Positions 21,304 to 34,081 of a stretch of DNA of 64,000 nucleotides are shown here, piece by piece. The translations under genes were made by a program, and so were the position numbers. Below the pieces are notes generated by a model, which was not told the origin of the DNA, searched no databases, and saw only the letters and a program-made list of their open reading frames with translations. This DNA comes from Neocallimastix lanati (nom. inval.) (Eukaryota; Neocallimastigomycota; Neocallimastigomycetes; Neocallimastigales; Neocallimastigaceae). The stretch lies in NCBI GenBank assembly GCA_016946835.1, contig JACVTC010000060.1, positions 815,501 to 879,500 on the forward strand, given 5' to 3'. The first letter of the stretch is position 1. The number at the start of each line of letters is the position of its first letter.

Positions 21304-21890
21304 GATAAATAACAAAATTATTAAATTAAAATAAATAATAAAAAACAAATTCATGTTATTAAAGTTTTCTAGCTTAACCCAAAAATTAATCCATTCTAAA
21401 AAAAATCCATATTTAAGAAAAATTAATTAAATAAAGATAATTAAAATAAAATAATAATAAATTAATTAATCATTAATAATTTTAATTAAAAACTAAAATA
21501 AATTAATAAATAATATTTTTCTAAAACAACAAATAAACAAAATAATAAACATATTTAATAAATTATAAACAACAAATAAACAAACTTATAAACAACGCAA
21601 AATTAAAATTAAATAGTTAAATAATTTTTTAAGTTACTTTTATTTAAAATAATGATTATTTTATTTATTTTATAACTCAACTTTTATAAACAAATTGTAA
21701 TTAAAATAACATTTTAAAACTCATCTTTATCAACATTTTAATTGTAAATATTGTTTAATTTAATAATAAATTATTCTTTATTTCTCTTTTATTAATTTTA
21801 TTATTTTTAATGTAAATAGTTTAAAATCAAAGAAAAATATAAAAACATGTAAATATTTCTTATAAATTATTCTTTATTATTAATTAGTTA
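21304..21890 (-). repeat. Right arm of the ~590-bp inverted repeat pair (X2)
   Basis: Reverse complement of 15985-16573. The two arms enclose about 4.7 kb with LTRs, LINE tails and the first tRNA pair. X2 continues past the point where X1 is cut by the rRNA fragment and runs into a tandem repeat. Confidence 0.75.
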
Positions 21891-22130
21891 ATAAATTATT
21901 ATAAATATTTTATTAGTTTTAATAATCAATTTTTTATGATTATTAATTAGTTAATAAATTATTATAAATATTTTATTAGTTTTAATAATCAAAAAGTATG
22001 ATTATTAATTATTTAATAAATTATTATAGATATTTTATTAGTTTTTAATAATCAATTTTTATGATTATTAATTATTTTGATAAATTATTATATATTTTAT
22101 TAGTTATTAATAATTAATTTTATTATTAAA
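21891..22130 (+). repeat. ~60-bp AT-rich tandem repeat, about 4 units
   Basis: Units with TATTTTATTAG, TTTTAATAATCAA and ATTAATTAGTTAATAAATTAT recur about every 60 bp with point and length changes. No ORF. Confidence 0.65.
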
Positions 22131-24300
22131 ATTTAAAATAAATTAGTATAAATAATAAATATTTCATTTTATTATTTTATTAGTTTTAACAATTATTTTA
22201 TTAATTTAAACAAAATTAATTATTAAATAAATAAAGATTAATATTAAAATAAAAATAAATTTTTTTAATAAAACATTTTTTGTGTTTAATAATAAAACAT
22301 ATTTATTTTTTTTAAATTTCTTAAATCAATTTTATTCAGTATTTATCCTTTTATTCACTTCTACAAAATTTAATTTTTGTAGATTAAGAATATTAGGTAT
22401 AAATCAACTCTTGTTACGATACAAATAATAAATAAAAAATAAATAAAAAATTAAATAAACTATTAAGATTAATTAATAAATAAATAAGAATAAATACTAA
22501 AGTATTAAAATATATAATAAGGAAATTAAATAATGTATAAATAATTAAATTATTTAAAATAATGTATTAATTGTATTTATTTAATATTGTAATAGTAAAC
22601 AATTAGATATTTTATTATAAATAATTAAAATTATATTTATTATTATTTTATATTTTTATTATAAAATTTTTATTATACTTTATTATATTTTTATTATTAT
22701 CTTATATTAAATATTATATTAAAATTATATTTTATTATATTTTATTATTATAAAATTATTATATTTTTGTTATTATATTTTTATTATATTTTATATTTTT
22801 ATTTTTATTTTTACTCCAATCAAATAAATGTTTTAATGATATAAAAAGAACAAAGTAAAACAATACTTTAGTTCTTCCTCTTCTTTCAACTTTATTTTTA
22901 TATTTTTCTTTTAATTTTTCGAGAATGAAATAGTAAATATTTAGTATTAGTATTAATAAATAATTAAATAAATAATTATATAAAATTAAATTGTTCTCTA
23001 GTTAAATTGATTAGTTTTGTTTTTGTGTTTTATTATAGTTATTAAAGATAAAAATAATTTTGGTTAGTTTAAATATTTAGTTTGTTTTGGTAATTTAGTT
23101 TTAATTTTGAGATAAATTTTATTAAAATATTTATTTAAGTTATTTATATTAGAATAGTTAAAATAATATTTATTTTGTTAGTGAAAAATTAAATTTTTAA
23201 TTATTAGAATATATTATTTTTTTTTTTTTTTTAATAATCTTCAATTCTGTACCACTCTTGATAAAGAATGAAGTAATAAATTGATTCTTATTAAAAACCT
23301 TTTAATATAGTCAATGTGATTTTTAAAATATTAATAAATTTATGTATTCTTTACATTAATAATTTTACTATATTATTTGATCTGAAAATTTAAGTTTATA
23401 CATAAAATTTAATTTAAATTTATGTTCATTCCTTATAAAGGTAAATTAAATTTATGAGAGTTTAGCAATAACATAGTACTAATTACTTTTAGTATTATTT
23501 TTCTAAATAAGGAATAATTCCTGTATATAAACAACTTAAATAACTTTATCAATATTTCTGTCTTTCGAATTAAGAAATAATTGAAATGAAAGAAATAAAT
23601 AAAATAAAATTTTCTGTATTTAAAATTGTAAAAGATTTTTCATATATTAATAAATGTATTTTATTTTCTATTATGTCATTCAAATTAATATATAAGATTA
23701 CATATTAAATTAGTATCAAAATTAAGTTAAAGTATTCAATTTTATTGTAATACTGCTTCTTTTTTTTAGTTTAATTCTTATCTATAATGCATCTTTTATA
23801 TTATAGATTTATTTTGGTTAATTTGAATATTAGGAAATAATAAAATTTCTATTTATTACAATAAGGAAATAATCAATAAGATTTAAAAATCTATTGTTTT
23901 TCCATCTCTTCAACTACTTCCAGAGGCTTTGCTACTTTTATATCTTCAAAAAGATATAAATTGACTACCTTGGAACCCTTTTTTAAGGGAGTGAAAAAAT
24001 AAGAAAATAAGAATAGAAATAATAAAAATAAATAAAAATTAAAAAAAAATAAAATAAAATAAATAAATAAAAATAATAATAAAAAAAAAATAAAAATAAA
24101 AATAAAATAAATAAAAATAAAATAAATAAATAAAAATAAAATAAATAAATAAAAATAATAATAAAAATAAAATAAAAATTAAAATAAAAATATAATAAAT
24201 AAATAAAAATTATTGTGAAAGAATAAAATTATTTTTTTGTGTTTTAATATTATATAATTTTTTTTTTTTTTTGAATTCCTCGAGCCATAACACTCTATGC
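22131..24300. other. Gene-free AT-rich region
   Basis: About 2.2 kb of AT-rich sequence with A/T microsatellites, e.g. (AAATAAAAT)n at 24000-24200. I see no sustained ORF, RNA gene or clear element end, apart from one short coding-like patch at 23891-23993. Confidence 0.5.
23891..23993 (-). other. Short coding-like remnant
   Basis: The minus strand reads about 33 codons of balanced composition ending in TAG (LKKGSKVVNLYLFEDIKVAK followed by PLEVVEEMEKQ) inside otherwise low-complexity AT DNA. There is no start and upstream sequence is a microsatellite. It could be a terminal exon, a dead gene fragment or chance. Not recognised. Confidence 0.25.
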
Positions 24301-24885
24301 TGATACGTGACCAAAATAAAAATGGTATTTAGGTAGATTATTTAGGTTAAAGAAATACTTAAATATTATTGGTCAATAATAATTTTATAATAGTATGATA
24401 AGTTCCTCTTAACACACTAGTTAAAAGAAAAATTATACAAACGAGACCACTTTATTACTTATTAAAGTATTTGTAATATTTTATTTTATTATTAAATTAG
24501 TTATTTTCTTATCATAGTATATAATTTTAGAATAATAATTATTAAAAGGAGAATTCTTTTATTTATAAGTTTATACTTATGATAAAATTAATTCACATAA
24601 ATAGCTATTTTTATATTTTATTTTAGTATAGTTAAAAAGAGATATGCAATATATTTGAGATAATTAATCATAATATTTATATGAGTAATAATAATAATTG
24701 ATGTAATAACTAGTAATTAATAATAAATAAAGAGGACATTAAAAAGATATATTTATTACTTTATTTTGTATTATTGTATGTGTTATTTCTATTTAATATT
24801 AGAATATATTATTTTATCATAATTCCTTATTGTCATTGCCCATAAATAAATATTAATTTAGATACATAAATAAAATATCATATCA
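24301..24885 (+). repeat. Solo LTR related to the Ty3-B LTR (585 bp)
   Basis: Begins TGATACGTGACC and ends CATATCA. It shares a TTAGAATATATTATTTT block with the Ty3-B LTR and the 20640 solo LTR. Flanking 4-mers are ATGC and ACGC, so an exact target duplication is not seen. It directly precedes LTR copy C. Confidence 0.65.
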
Positions 24886-24889
24886 ACGC

Positions 24890-26057
24890 TGATACGGGGT
24901 GTCACTAAATACCTTGTATTTCCTATTAAATACTCTTATTAATATTACAATAAAAATTATTATTAAATCTTATTAAAATCTTTTATTAACATTAAATATA
25001 ATAAAAATTATTATTAAATATTCTTATTAAAATCTTTTATTAATATTAAACATAATAAAAATTATTATTAAATATTCTTATTAAATTCTTTTATTAATAT
25101 CAAATATAATAAAAATTATTATTAAATATTCTTATTAAAATCTTTTATTAATATCAAATATAATAAAAATTATTATTAAATATTCTTATTAAAATCTTTT
25201 ATTAATATCAAATATAATAAAAATTATTATTAAATATTCTTATTAAAATCTTTTATTAATATCAAATATAATAAAAATTATTATTAAATATTCTTATTAA
25301 AATCTTTTATTAATATTAATTTTAGTAAAATTATTATTATATATTCTTATAAATTTCTTTTATTAATATTAAATATAATAAAAATTATTATTAAATATTC
25401 TTATTAAAAATTATATAATATTTAAATCATTATTAATTCTTATTTTTATATTAAGAATAATAAAAACTATTTCAACAAATATTTGATATAAAATACAGAA
25501 TTATAAATTTCTGTATAATATTTTTTAAACCTTTTAAATAAACTGTGAATAAAATAGAAATCATAACTAAATTAAATCCTTATTAAAATAAAATGAACCA
25601 AAATGCAGAAATTCTTCAATAACAAAAATGAACAAATACAGAAAACATTAATTCTTTATAATTTTCTCTCTAAAGACAATATCAAGAAGAAGCTACTGCC
25701 AGGAATGCCCTTCGTGATACAATCTCTAAATTAATTTTTATTTAATAAATGTTATTTTTTTTTTTAAAAAAAAAAAAAAAATTTAAAATAATAGTTAAAA
25801 ATTAAAATAAAATAGTTATAATAATTTTTTTTATAAAGAATATATTAATGATAAATAAAATGTATTAAAATAAAAGTATAAAAAGAAGAATAAATTTCTT
25901 TTTTTTTTTTAATACTTGGAACAAATAATTTTAGTTTTAATTTTAAATAAAGAATATTTTAAAAATTAATTTTTTTTATTTCCAAATTCATTTTTGTGTG
26001 TTAATATTTATTTTTTTTGTTTTGAATATCTTAGTGTCTCAACCCCAGCCCGTATCA
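24890..26057 (+). repeat. Solo-LTR-like element, copy C (about 1.17 kb)
   Basis: TGATACGGGG...CCCGTATCA, with about 8 of the 54-bp repeats. Same family as copies A and B, and followed by the same LINE tail with the same junction as copy B. Confidence 0.78.
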
Positions 26058-26330
26058 TCTTCTTTTAGATAGGGAAGAAAATACACTTTCATAAATTTTT
26101 TATTTTTATTATTATAAAAAATACATGTAGGAGGAAAGAAACATTTGAAATTAAAAATAAAAAAAATAAACGTTAAAAAAAAAAAAAATAAGTTCAAAAA
26201 TACTATGTATTTTGGCAAGTTGTATTTATAAAAAAATAAATAAAACCTAGAAGTAACATCTTTAAAATAGATATTTAACTTTTAATAATAAATATTATTA
26301 ATATTATTATCATAATCCTTTTCTGAATTT
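26058..26330 (-). pseudogene. LINE family 1 3' UTR fragment (second cassette)
   Basis: Starts TCTTCTTTTAGATAGGGAAG directly at the LTR end, runs through the GGCAAGTTGTA and AACATCTTTAAAATAGATA markers, then passes into TTA repeats. It is shorter than the first cassette's copy, so the C-terminal coding part has been lost. Confidence 0.7.
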
Positions 26331-26336
26331 AAAGAA

Positions 26337-26625
26337 ACTTTTTTTTTTCGACTTAGAGAATAACTTTATTTAATTTTTAATAATAATAAAATTGCATGGT
26401 TTTAATGAAAAAAAAAATAAAATACATGAAATAAAAATATTATATATTATAATAATTATAAAAGTGCGGTAGAAGCAGTAAGTTTCTAACTTTTGATATT
26501 AATCATTTTCTGAATCTAAAGAAACATCCAAAGGTTTTTGTTCAATTATCATTGCAAACTTTAAAAATACATCATCTAGAAAAGAATGAAATTTCTTTGA
26601 CATAGTTGATACTTAGTATATTGAA
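26337..26625 (-). pseudogene. LINE family 3 fragment, internally deleted (second cassette)
   Basis: T-run then CGACTTAGAGAATAACTTTA, AAAAGTGCGGTAGAAGCAGT, then a jump to AACATCCAAAGGTTTTTGTT. The middle part present in the other two cassettes is missing. Confidence 0.65.
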
Positions 26626-26678
26626 AAAAAAAAAAATAAAATAAGTTTTGTATTAGCAAGCGAAAAAATATTTTAATG

Positions 26679-26750
26679 AGGGGTGTTCCGGATTTGAACC
26701 GAAGACCTATTGATCTGCAGTCAATTGCTCTACCGCTGAGCTAACACCCC
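26679..26750 (-). tRNA. tRNA-Cys (GCA), copy 2
   Basis: 72 nt, identical to copy 1 except one acceptor base, which here makes a fully Watson-Crick stem (GGGGTGT with ACACCCC). The anticodon loop CTGCAGA is unchanged. Probably functional. Confidence 0.97.
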
Positions 26751-26764
26751 TTGCTATCGAAGTT

Positions 26765-26846
26765 CGTCAGCTGCAGGGTTTGAACCTGCGCGGGCAGAGC
26801 CCACCAGATTTCAAGTCTGACTCCTTAACCACTCGGACAAACTGAC
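26765..26846 (-). tRNA. tRNA-Ser (UGA), copy 2
   Basis: 82 nt, identical to copy 1 as far as I read. Same 14-nt spacer to tRNA-Cys. A LINE family 1 T-run (GATATTTTTTTTTTAGATAGG) begins about 10 bp upstream of the tRNA 5' end. Confidence 0.97.
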
Positions 26847-26854
26847 TACTTCTT

Positions 26855-26925
26855 GATATTTTTTTTTTAGATAGGAAGGAAAATACACTTTCATAAATTT
26901 ATTAATTTTATTATTGTCATGAATA
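26855..26925 (-). repeat. LINE family 1 3'-end stub upstream of tRNA-Ser copy 2
   Basis: A T-run followed by AGATAGGAAGGAAAATACAC and TTCATAAATTTATTAATTTT matches the LINE family 1 3' UTR, then stops. Its 3' (A-tail) end faces the tRNA gene. Confidence 0.65.
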
Positions 26926-28224
26926 CTAGTGGATTTGAAGTTAAAATTCACTATTAGATCAATTGAAATTTAATTTAGTTATTGACAAAAATTATTTTAA
27001 TTCGATTTTAATTATAAAAATAAATATTAGAAACATTAAGGAATTAGAAACCAAAGGGTTTGGACTTATTTATTAAAGATATTTTAATTTAATTTAACCC
27101 TTAAGAATTTGATAAAAATAACATGAAGAAAAACAACGATTACTCAACAATTAATGGAAATATTATATTGATATTCCCGCTAAAATTATATCCATTGGAA
27201 AGCTACGGACGAGAACTACAACATATGTTAAAATCAACCTTATTGGACAACTAGATAACGAGATATTGGACTTTAAAGATATTTAAATATAAAAATATAA
27301 TTTAATTATTTAAGACCCTAAATTATTAATTAATAAAATTATATTAGATAAGTCTCTTAACTTGGAAATTATATTATTAATTTTTATTATTAATTAAAAA
27401 TACAGAATTAGTTATTAGTAATAGTTTTATATTATTTTAAACAAGTTTTATAAGTTTTATATATTTTATTATTATATATTTTTATTCAATTATTTTCTAA
27501 AAGATTCTAAGGAATTCTTTATCAATCTAAAGATTTCCGAAAGAGAATTTTTAATTAGTTTTAATATTTTATTTTATTTTATTTTATATTTTATTATTAA
27601 ATTAGTTTTATTATTAAATTGTTTTATGAATAAGTTATATAGTTATTGTATTAAAAGATTCTTATCAATATTATTTTATTATTATATTTTATATAGTTTA
27701 TATACATGCATGAATATATTAAGATTAAAATGTATTAATTAATTATATTGTTAATTATTATTTTAGTTTAGTATAAAAAGGATTTGAAATTCCATATTTT
27801 GAATTCTTTGTAAGATTATTAACTTAGTAACCTTTAACTTTATAACTAACTAATATAATTCTAAAATATTAACATAAAGTTAATGAATTAATTATAACAA
27901 TAAATAATTTTTTATATTATTCTTAGTTAAAATTTTATTATTAAAATATATATTAAATAAAGTTCTAATAAAACGTAAATTTTAAATATTGAAATCTTAA
28001 TTATAAAACTCTGTGTGTGTTATTTATTGTTTAAATTTAATTAATTGTCATAATTAATAAAAAACATCTTGACCTGACCAATTTAACCCAAAACTAGGAA
28101 AGATATAGCAAGAATCTTACCTAAACACTCAATTAAAATTTAACAATAATCTTACCTGTCGTTTTCTGGTTACCTTAAGATGTTTGAAAATTCTTTTAGA
28201 GCTACCACTTCTAACTCTGGAATT
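26926..28224. other. Gene-free AT-rich region between tRNA cassettes 2 and 3
   Basis: About 1.3 kb without a sustained ORF. The part around 27120-27260 and 28070-28220 is less AT-rich. The segment ending near 28080 (AACTCTGTGTGTGTTATTTA...) resembles a decayed LTR end, but I cannot delimit an element. Confidence 0.4.
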
Positions 28225-28818
28225 CAACTATTTCAACAAATATTTGTTATAAAATACAGAATTATAAATTTCTGTATAATATTTTCTAAACCTTTGAAAT
28301 AAACTGTGAATAAAACAGAAATCAAAACTAAATTAAATCTTTATTAAAATAAAATGAACCAAAATACAGAAATTCTTCAATAACAAAAATGAACAAAATA
28401 CAGAAAACATTAATTCTTTATAATTTTCTCTCTAAAGACAATATCAAGAAGAAGCTACTGCCAGAAATGCCCTTCGTGATACAATCTCTAAATTAATTTT
28501 TATTTAATAAATGTTATTTTTTTTTTAAAAAAAAAAAAAAAAAATTTAAAATAATAGTTAAAAATTAAAATAAAATAGTTATAATAATTTTTTTTATAAA
28601 GAATATATTAATGATAAATAAAATGTATTAAAATAAAAGTATAAAAAGAAGAATAAATTTCTTTTTTTTTTTTAATACTTGGAACAAATAATTTTAGTTT
28701 TAATTTTAAATAAAGAATATTTTAAAAATTAATTTTTTTATTTCCAAATTCATTTTTGTGTGTTAAAATTTATTTTTTTTATTTGAATATCTTAGTGTTT
28801 CAACCCCAGCTCGTATCA
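28225..28818 (+). repeat. Solo-LTR-like element, copy D, 5'-truncated
   Basis: Begins abruptly at AACTATTTCAACAAATATTT, lacking the 54-bp repeat region, and follows copy C closely to AACCCCAGCTCGTATCA. It is followed by the same LINE tail junction as copies B and C. Confidence 0.78.
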
Positions 28819-29197
<379 letters not shown>

Positions 29198-29218
29198 ATC
29201 CTTTTCTGAATCTAAAGA

Positions 29219-29911
29219 AACTTTTTTTTAGACTTAGAGTATAACTTTATTTAATTTATAATATTAATAAAATTACGTGATTTAAATGAAAGAATAAAAA
29301 TATATATATATATAATTCATGAAATAAAAATATTATATATTATAATAATTATAAAAGTGCGGTAGAAGCAATAAGATTCTAACTTTTCCCATTCATCGAT
29401 GATAATACCATGTCCATTATTGCGAGTAATAATATCAGTATTAGTGTTATAAACCGAATCTGTATCAAATCTTTCACCATGAGATGAAAATCCAATACCT
29501 TATCATTTCGATGTCGACACTTTTAGCAACGGTAGATTCAATAGATTCAACGGAATTACCATTTCATCATCAATCTAAAAAGATCGACAAATTAATGGTA
29601 TTATGTTAGTTAGAAACTCCGCAATCCCCACAAAAAACTGAACAGTCGACGAAGTTGAACTTTGTTTTAAAAAATATTGTCAACTAATTGTCTTTGTTCC
29701 CCATCATTAACTATAATTTTTTTTTTACATATATTGAACGCCCGTCAAAATGAGCACTCAATAATAAAATAATATATATTATTATCATAAACATTTTCTG
29801 AATCTAAAGAAACATCCAAAGGTTTTTGTTCAATTATCATTGCAAATTTCAAAAATAGATCATCTAGAAAAGAATGAAATTTCTTTGACATAATTGATAC
29901 TTAGGATATTG

Positions 29912-29915
<4 letters not shown>
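29219..29915 (-). pseudogene. LINE family 3 3' end, downstream of tRNA-Cys (third cassette)
   Basis: T-run, AGACTTAGAGTATAACTTTA, then the AAAAGTGCGGTAGAAGCAAT and CATTATTGCGAGTAATAA markers, in the order of cassette 1. Broken coding on the minus strand. Followed by long A-runs (about 29911-30028) before the tRNA. Confidence 0.65.
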
Positions 29916-29952
<37 letters not shown>

Positions 29953-30061
29953 TTTTAATTCATTAAGTGAAAAAAAAAAAAAAGATTTTAATTTATTAAG
30001 TGAAAAAAAAAAAAAAAAAAAAAAAAGATTTGTATTAGCAAGCAAAAAAAAAATATTAATG

Positions 30062-30133
30062 AGGGGCGTTCCGGATTTGAACCGAAGACCTATTGATCTG
30101 CAGTCAATTGCTCTACCGCTGAGCTAACACCCC
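30062..30133 (-). tRNA. tRNA-Cys (GCA), copy 3
   Basis: 72 nt, same sequence as copy 1, anticodon GCA. An A-run in plus orientation downstream supplies a Pol III T-run terminator. Confidence 0.97.
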
Positions 30134-30147
30134 TTGCTATCGAAGTT

Positions 30148-30229
30148 CGTCAGCTGCAGGGTTTGAACCTGCGCGGGCAGAGCCCACCAGATTTCAAGTC
30201 TGACTCCTTAACCACTCGGACAAACTGAC
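30148..30229 (-). tRNA. tRNA-Ser (UGA), copy 3
   Basis: 82 nt, same sequence as copies 1 and 2, anticodon TGA, class II variable arm. The LINE family 1 T-run lies about 10 bp upstream, as at copy 2. Confidence 0.97.
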
Positions 30230-30235
30230 TACTTC

Positions 30236-30450
30236 TTCTTATTTTTTTTAGATAGGAAAGAAAATACACTTTCATAAATTTATTAATTTTATTATTATAA
30301 AAAATACATGTAGGAGGAAAGTACATTTGAAATTAAAATTAAAAAAAAAAATAAAGAAATAAAAAAATAAAAAAAAAAAACTCAAAAATACTATGTATTT
30401 CGGCAAGTTGTACTATGCGGGAATTTTCCCTTCCTAACATAAAAAAAAAA
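30236..30450 (-). repeat. LINE family 1 3'-end fragment upstream of tRNA-Ser copy 3
   Basis: T-run, GATAGGAAAGAAAATACACT, then TATTTCGGCAAGTTGTACTA and GGAATTTTCCCTTCCTAACA. Only the 3' UTR end is present. It is followed by the A-tail of a family 2 copy. Confidence 0.7.
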
Positions 30451-30456
30451 AAAGTA

Positions 30457-31659
30457 TTTTTTTTTTTTTTTTTTTTTTAGCGGCAGCAAACTTGTTTCAT
30501 CTATATTAATTAAATATTTGAAAAAAAAAATACATGTAATAAAAAGAAAAAAAAAAAAAAAAGATAAAAAAATAAACAAAAAAAAAAAAAAAAACATAAT
30601 AAAAATAAAAATAAAAATAAAATAATGGTATAATAAATTCTAGTGTCATTTAATTAATATCTGTAAGACTTCACAAGGGCATTATTATACTGAAGTATAA
30701 TAATTAATTTTGACTTCACAATGTTAATCATAATTTTAAGATACAAAATTATGATCCTTCCATTCCCTTGTACTGTTATTAATACTTCGACCTCCAAGAA
30801 GGAAACTAAACACTTTTTCACACACACTAGAATCAACATACACATTATTTTCAATACTATTACTAACATTACTAATAATACTATTACTAATATTACTAAA
30901 ACTATTATTACTTTTACTATTATTACTATTACTATTATTACTATTACTATTATTACTATTACTATTATTACTATTATTATTATTACTGTTGCTGTAATCA
31001 TTATTACTATTAACAATATCATTTGTTAGGTTGCCACGGTAAAAAGCATTATATAAAAATAAAATTTTATCATTAACTTTACTACGAATATGATTGAAAA
31101 ATGGACAATCAATTAACCAATGCCTTATTCATTGTTTATTACTTTTACAACAGGGACAAAAATTAGGACACATATGATCTATTATTTTTCAGCTTTAGCA
31201 ATTCTAGCATCTAATCTATATCCGCTTCGTGCTCTCAATAGCCAATAGAAACCATATGAAAGATAAGGATATTTATAACAAAGTTTTATAAAATTTGATG
31301 TTTCTTCGAATCTGTTTTTGTCATAAAATTCAGCTTTAATAGAATTGATTTTCATATCTCTTTTCTCTAGTTTACGTTTAAGAGTTCTACTTTCTTTTGT
31401 CCATGTATATTTTCTAGATTTTGGAATATTATTAACTAAATAGGAAATAATACAATTTGAATCATTCCATTTATCAAGACATTTGACTTGAGACAAAGCA
31501 CACTTAGCTGACAATGGAGGAATATTTAAATCTTTTGAAATAGAATATACATTAATAAAAGATTTGGCTCTTTGTAAACCTGCAACCCATCTTAATCCTT
31601 TATTAATTAATTTCTGAATATTATTTGTTCTCTCTTTACTTGAACCAAGTAAAGGTGTA

Positions 31660-31667
<8 letters not shown>
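30457..31667 (-). pseudogene. LINE family 2, 5'-truncated copy with C-terminal ORF2 remnant
   Basis: A 22-nt T-run (30457-30478) marks the A-tail. The 3' UTR starts AGCGGCAGCAAACTTG. Upstream on the minus strand lie broken pieces of the ORF2 C-terminus: NTPLLGSSKERTNNIQKLIN, then YGFYWLLRARSGYRLDARIA near 31200-31270. The zinc-finger region near 31150-31180 is frameshifted relative to this piece. A related, better-preserved copy lies at 36742-37938. Not functional. Confidence 0.8.
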
Positions 31668-31704
<37 letters not shown>

Positions 31705-31866
31705 CAGGGAAGAGAATACATTTCTAAAACTTTATTAAATTTTATTTTAAAAAATACAAGTAGGTGAAAAGTACATTTGAAATTGAAAATAATAAATTTA
31801 AAAAATAAAAAATAAAAAATAAAAAATAAAAAAGCTCGAAAATACTATGTATTTCGGCAAGTTGTA

Positions 31867-32614
31867 CTATGCGGGAATTTTTCCCTTCCTATCAAATAAA
31901 AAAGAAATAAAACCTAGAAGTAACATCTTTAAAATAGATAGTGTGGTGTCCACTAAACTCTCCCCGGACTCATCATTTATTGAACTACTAGGGCAAGATT
32001 CGTCCTTCGTAGAAATAGATGACGATCCTGTATTATCATTATGCCTTATCAGTACGACGTCGACGCTCTTGGATAAGTTTGGTATTTTGCAATACCTATC
32101 AAATAATAACTCAAACGAACTACTTATGATAGGTATTGCACTTGTTAAGAATTCCGCCAAGCCCACAATTTTTGGAACAGGTGACTCAGATGAACCTTTG
32201 AAAAGTAGTTCATTTAATTGTCTCTGTTCCCCACTATCGAAATGTAGCTCATTTAAAACTAAAGTCCCACCAAGAAGGAACAAGTATATATAATGATTGA
32301 TATAATCTTCAAAATTAGAAATAGAGTCATAGGAAGAAAGAGGATTAAACGCTTTAATCTTCCTAAGGAATAAAACATAGAGATCATCGATGAAATTTAA
32401 AGAATTCCATCTAAAAAGATGCAAGAGCATCGCATTTAAAAATCCAATGTTCAAAAGATTGTTTATCTTCGCCACAACAGTGGCAAGACTTGGGACAATC
32501 TTCTGAAACTCTACCCATTCTAATAGCAATAGTAGTATTGTATTTATAACCACAGCGTAAACGAATAATCCACGAAAACCCTAAGTTGAATTGGGGATAT
32601 TTTAAGCTAAGCAT
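31867..32614 (-). pseudogene. C-terminal zinc-finger region of LINE family 1 ORF2
   Basis: Contains LGFSWIIRLRCGYKYNTTIA then a CCHC-type finger (CHCCGEDKQSFEHWIFKC), the usual end of such LINE ORF2 proteins, followed in a shifted frame by a region with GEQRQLNELLFKGSSES and KSVDVVLIRH. Frames change near 32440. The plus-strand ORF at 31847-32293 is its antisense. Confidence 0.75.
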
Positions 32615-33084
32615 AATTATAGCTTTATTGTTTGAGAACTTATTACAATTGTAATTTTGACCTTTAATACCTTGAAATTTGGAAACTGATTTCCAGTAAC
32701 GTTCTAAAATATCGTCATATTTTTCACATTTATATTTTTTTGATTTTTTTTATACAGTGTTCTAGATTCTTTAGTCCAGGAATAATAATGCATTTTTGGG
32801 AATAGATTTAATAAGATCCTTTATAATACAGTTTGATTTACTCCATTTTGCAAAAGATTTAATCTGTAAGGCTGCGCAGACACCAGCAATAGGAGGAATG
32901 CTTAGATCTCGAGATAAAGCATAAGTACTCATAGTAGAATTATGTCTAATATAGTCATTGTCTTCTGAACTTGTTTTACCATTTTTAGAGAAGGAGCCGA
33001 TACACCAAAATAGACCAGTATTAATTAATGTTTGAATTCTGGCCGTTCTAGATTTGTTTGAACCAAGTAAAGGAGAATAATAAA

Positions 33085-34081
33085 TTACTTTACTAATAAC
33101 AAAGGATTGAAGAACTTTTTTTTCTTGTATGCAATAGGGATAAGTTTATTTGAGAAGAAATGTGTAAATGAAAGAAGGGATTTTCTAACTTTAAAATGCA
33201 TGTGAGATATAATGTGTTCTAGGAAGAGATCATCTGAAAAAGGAATACCAAGATAAATATAACTAGAAACTTTAGGAATAGCATTCATTCCTAAATAGAA
33301 GGTTGGGTCACTATAGTTTGGAGGAGATTGGAAGTTCATTGGTTTTATAACCATAGTTGCACATTTTTTCAATACTAAAAGTCATTTCATTTAAATTAGC
33401 CCATCTATGTACCTTTTTTAATAATTTTTCTAGATTTTTTTGCACTTGGAGCAATGAGAACAACATCATCAGCAAAGAGTCCACCACAACACTTTTTTCT
33501 TCCAATATTAACACCATATTTTTCACAGTCATTTAGTATATCATTGATGAATAAATTGCATAAAATTGGAGATAATGGACAACCTTGACGAACACCTCTT
33601 TTAATAGGAAATTCATTTGATAACATTGAAGCAAATTGAGCACGAGCTTTAGATGAAGTATATAAATTACATAGAAAATCAAAACATTTTACCACGTACT
33701 CCATAACGATATAATTTAGTAAGAATGTTAAAAATAGGAACTGAATCATAAGCTTTTTTAAGATCTAAAAAAGCTAAATATGTGAATTTTCCTTGAAATT
33801 TTCTTCTTTGGCAAATTTCTCTAACGGAAATGAATAAACTAATTGCATTCTTCACGGTTGCGAAAGCCAAATTGTTCAGGTCTAATGAAATTGTGTGAGA
33901 GTGCGTAAGTAGATATTCTATCTGTTATAATTTTTGAAATGATTTTCAGTCCAACATTAATGAGAGAAATACCTCGATAATTACTACAATCTGATAGGTC
34001 ACCTTTCTTAGGGATTGATACAATAGAAGCTGAGTTCCATTTTTTAGGAAAAGACCCATTCCATATTTTATTAAAAATCAA
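33085..34081 (-). pseudogene. Reverse transcriptase domain of LINE family 1, frameshifted
   Basis: Pieces in order: IPKKGDLSDCSNYRGISLIN, then FLDLKKAYDSVPIF (motif A, catalytic Asp), RGVRQGCPLSPILCNLFIND (motif B), and LFADDVVLIAPS (motif C, FADD box). A thumb-like part follows with YIYLGIPFSDD. The FADD box and QGCPLSP mark non-LTR reverse transcriptases. At least three frame changes make it nonfunctional. In the live element it would copy the LINE RNA at a nicked target. Confidence 0.88.
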
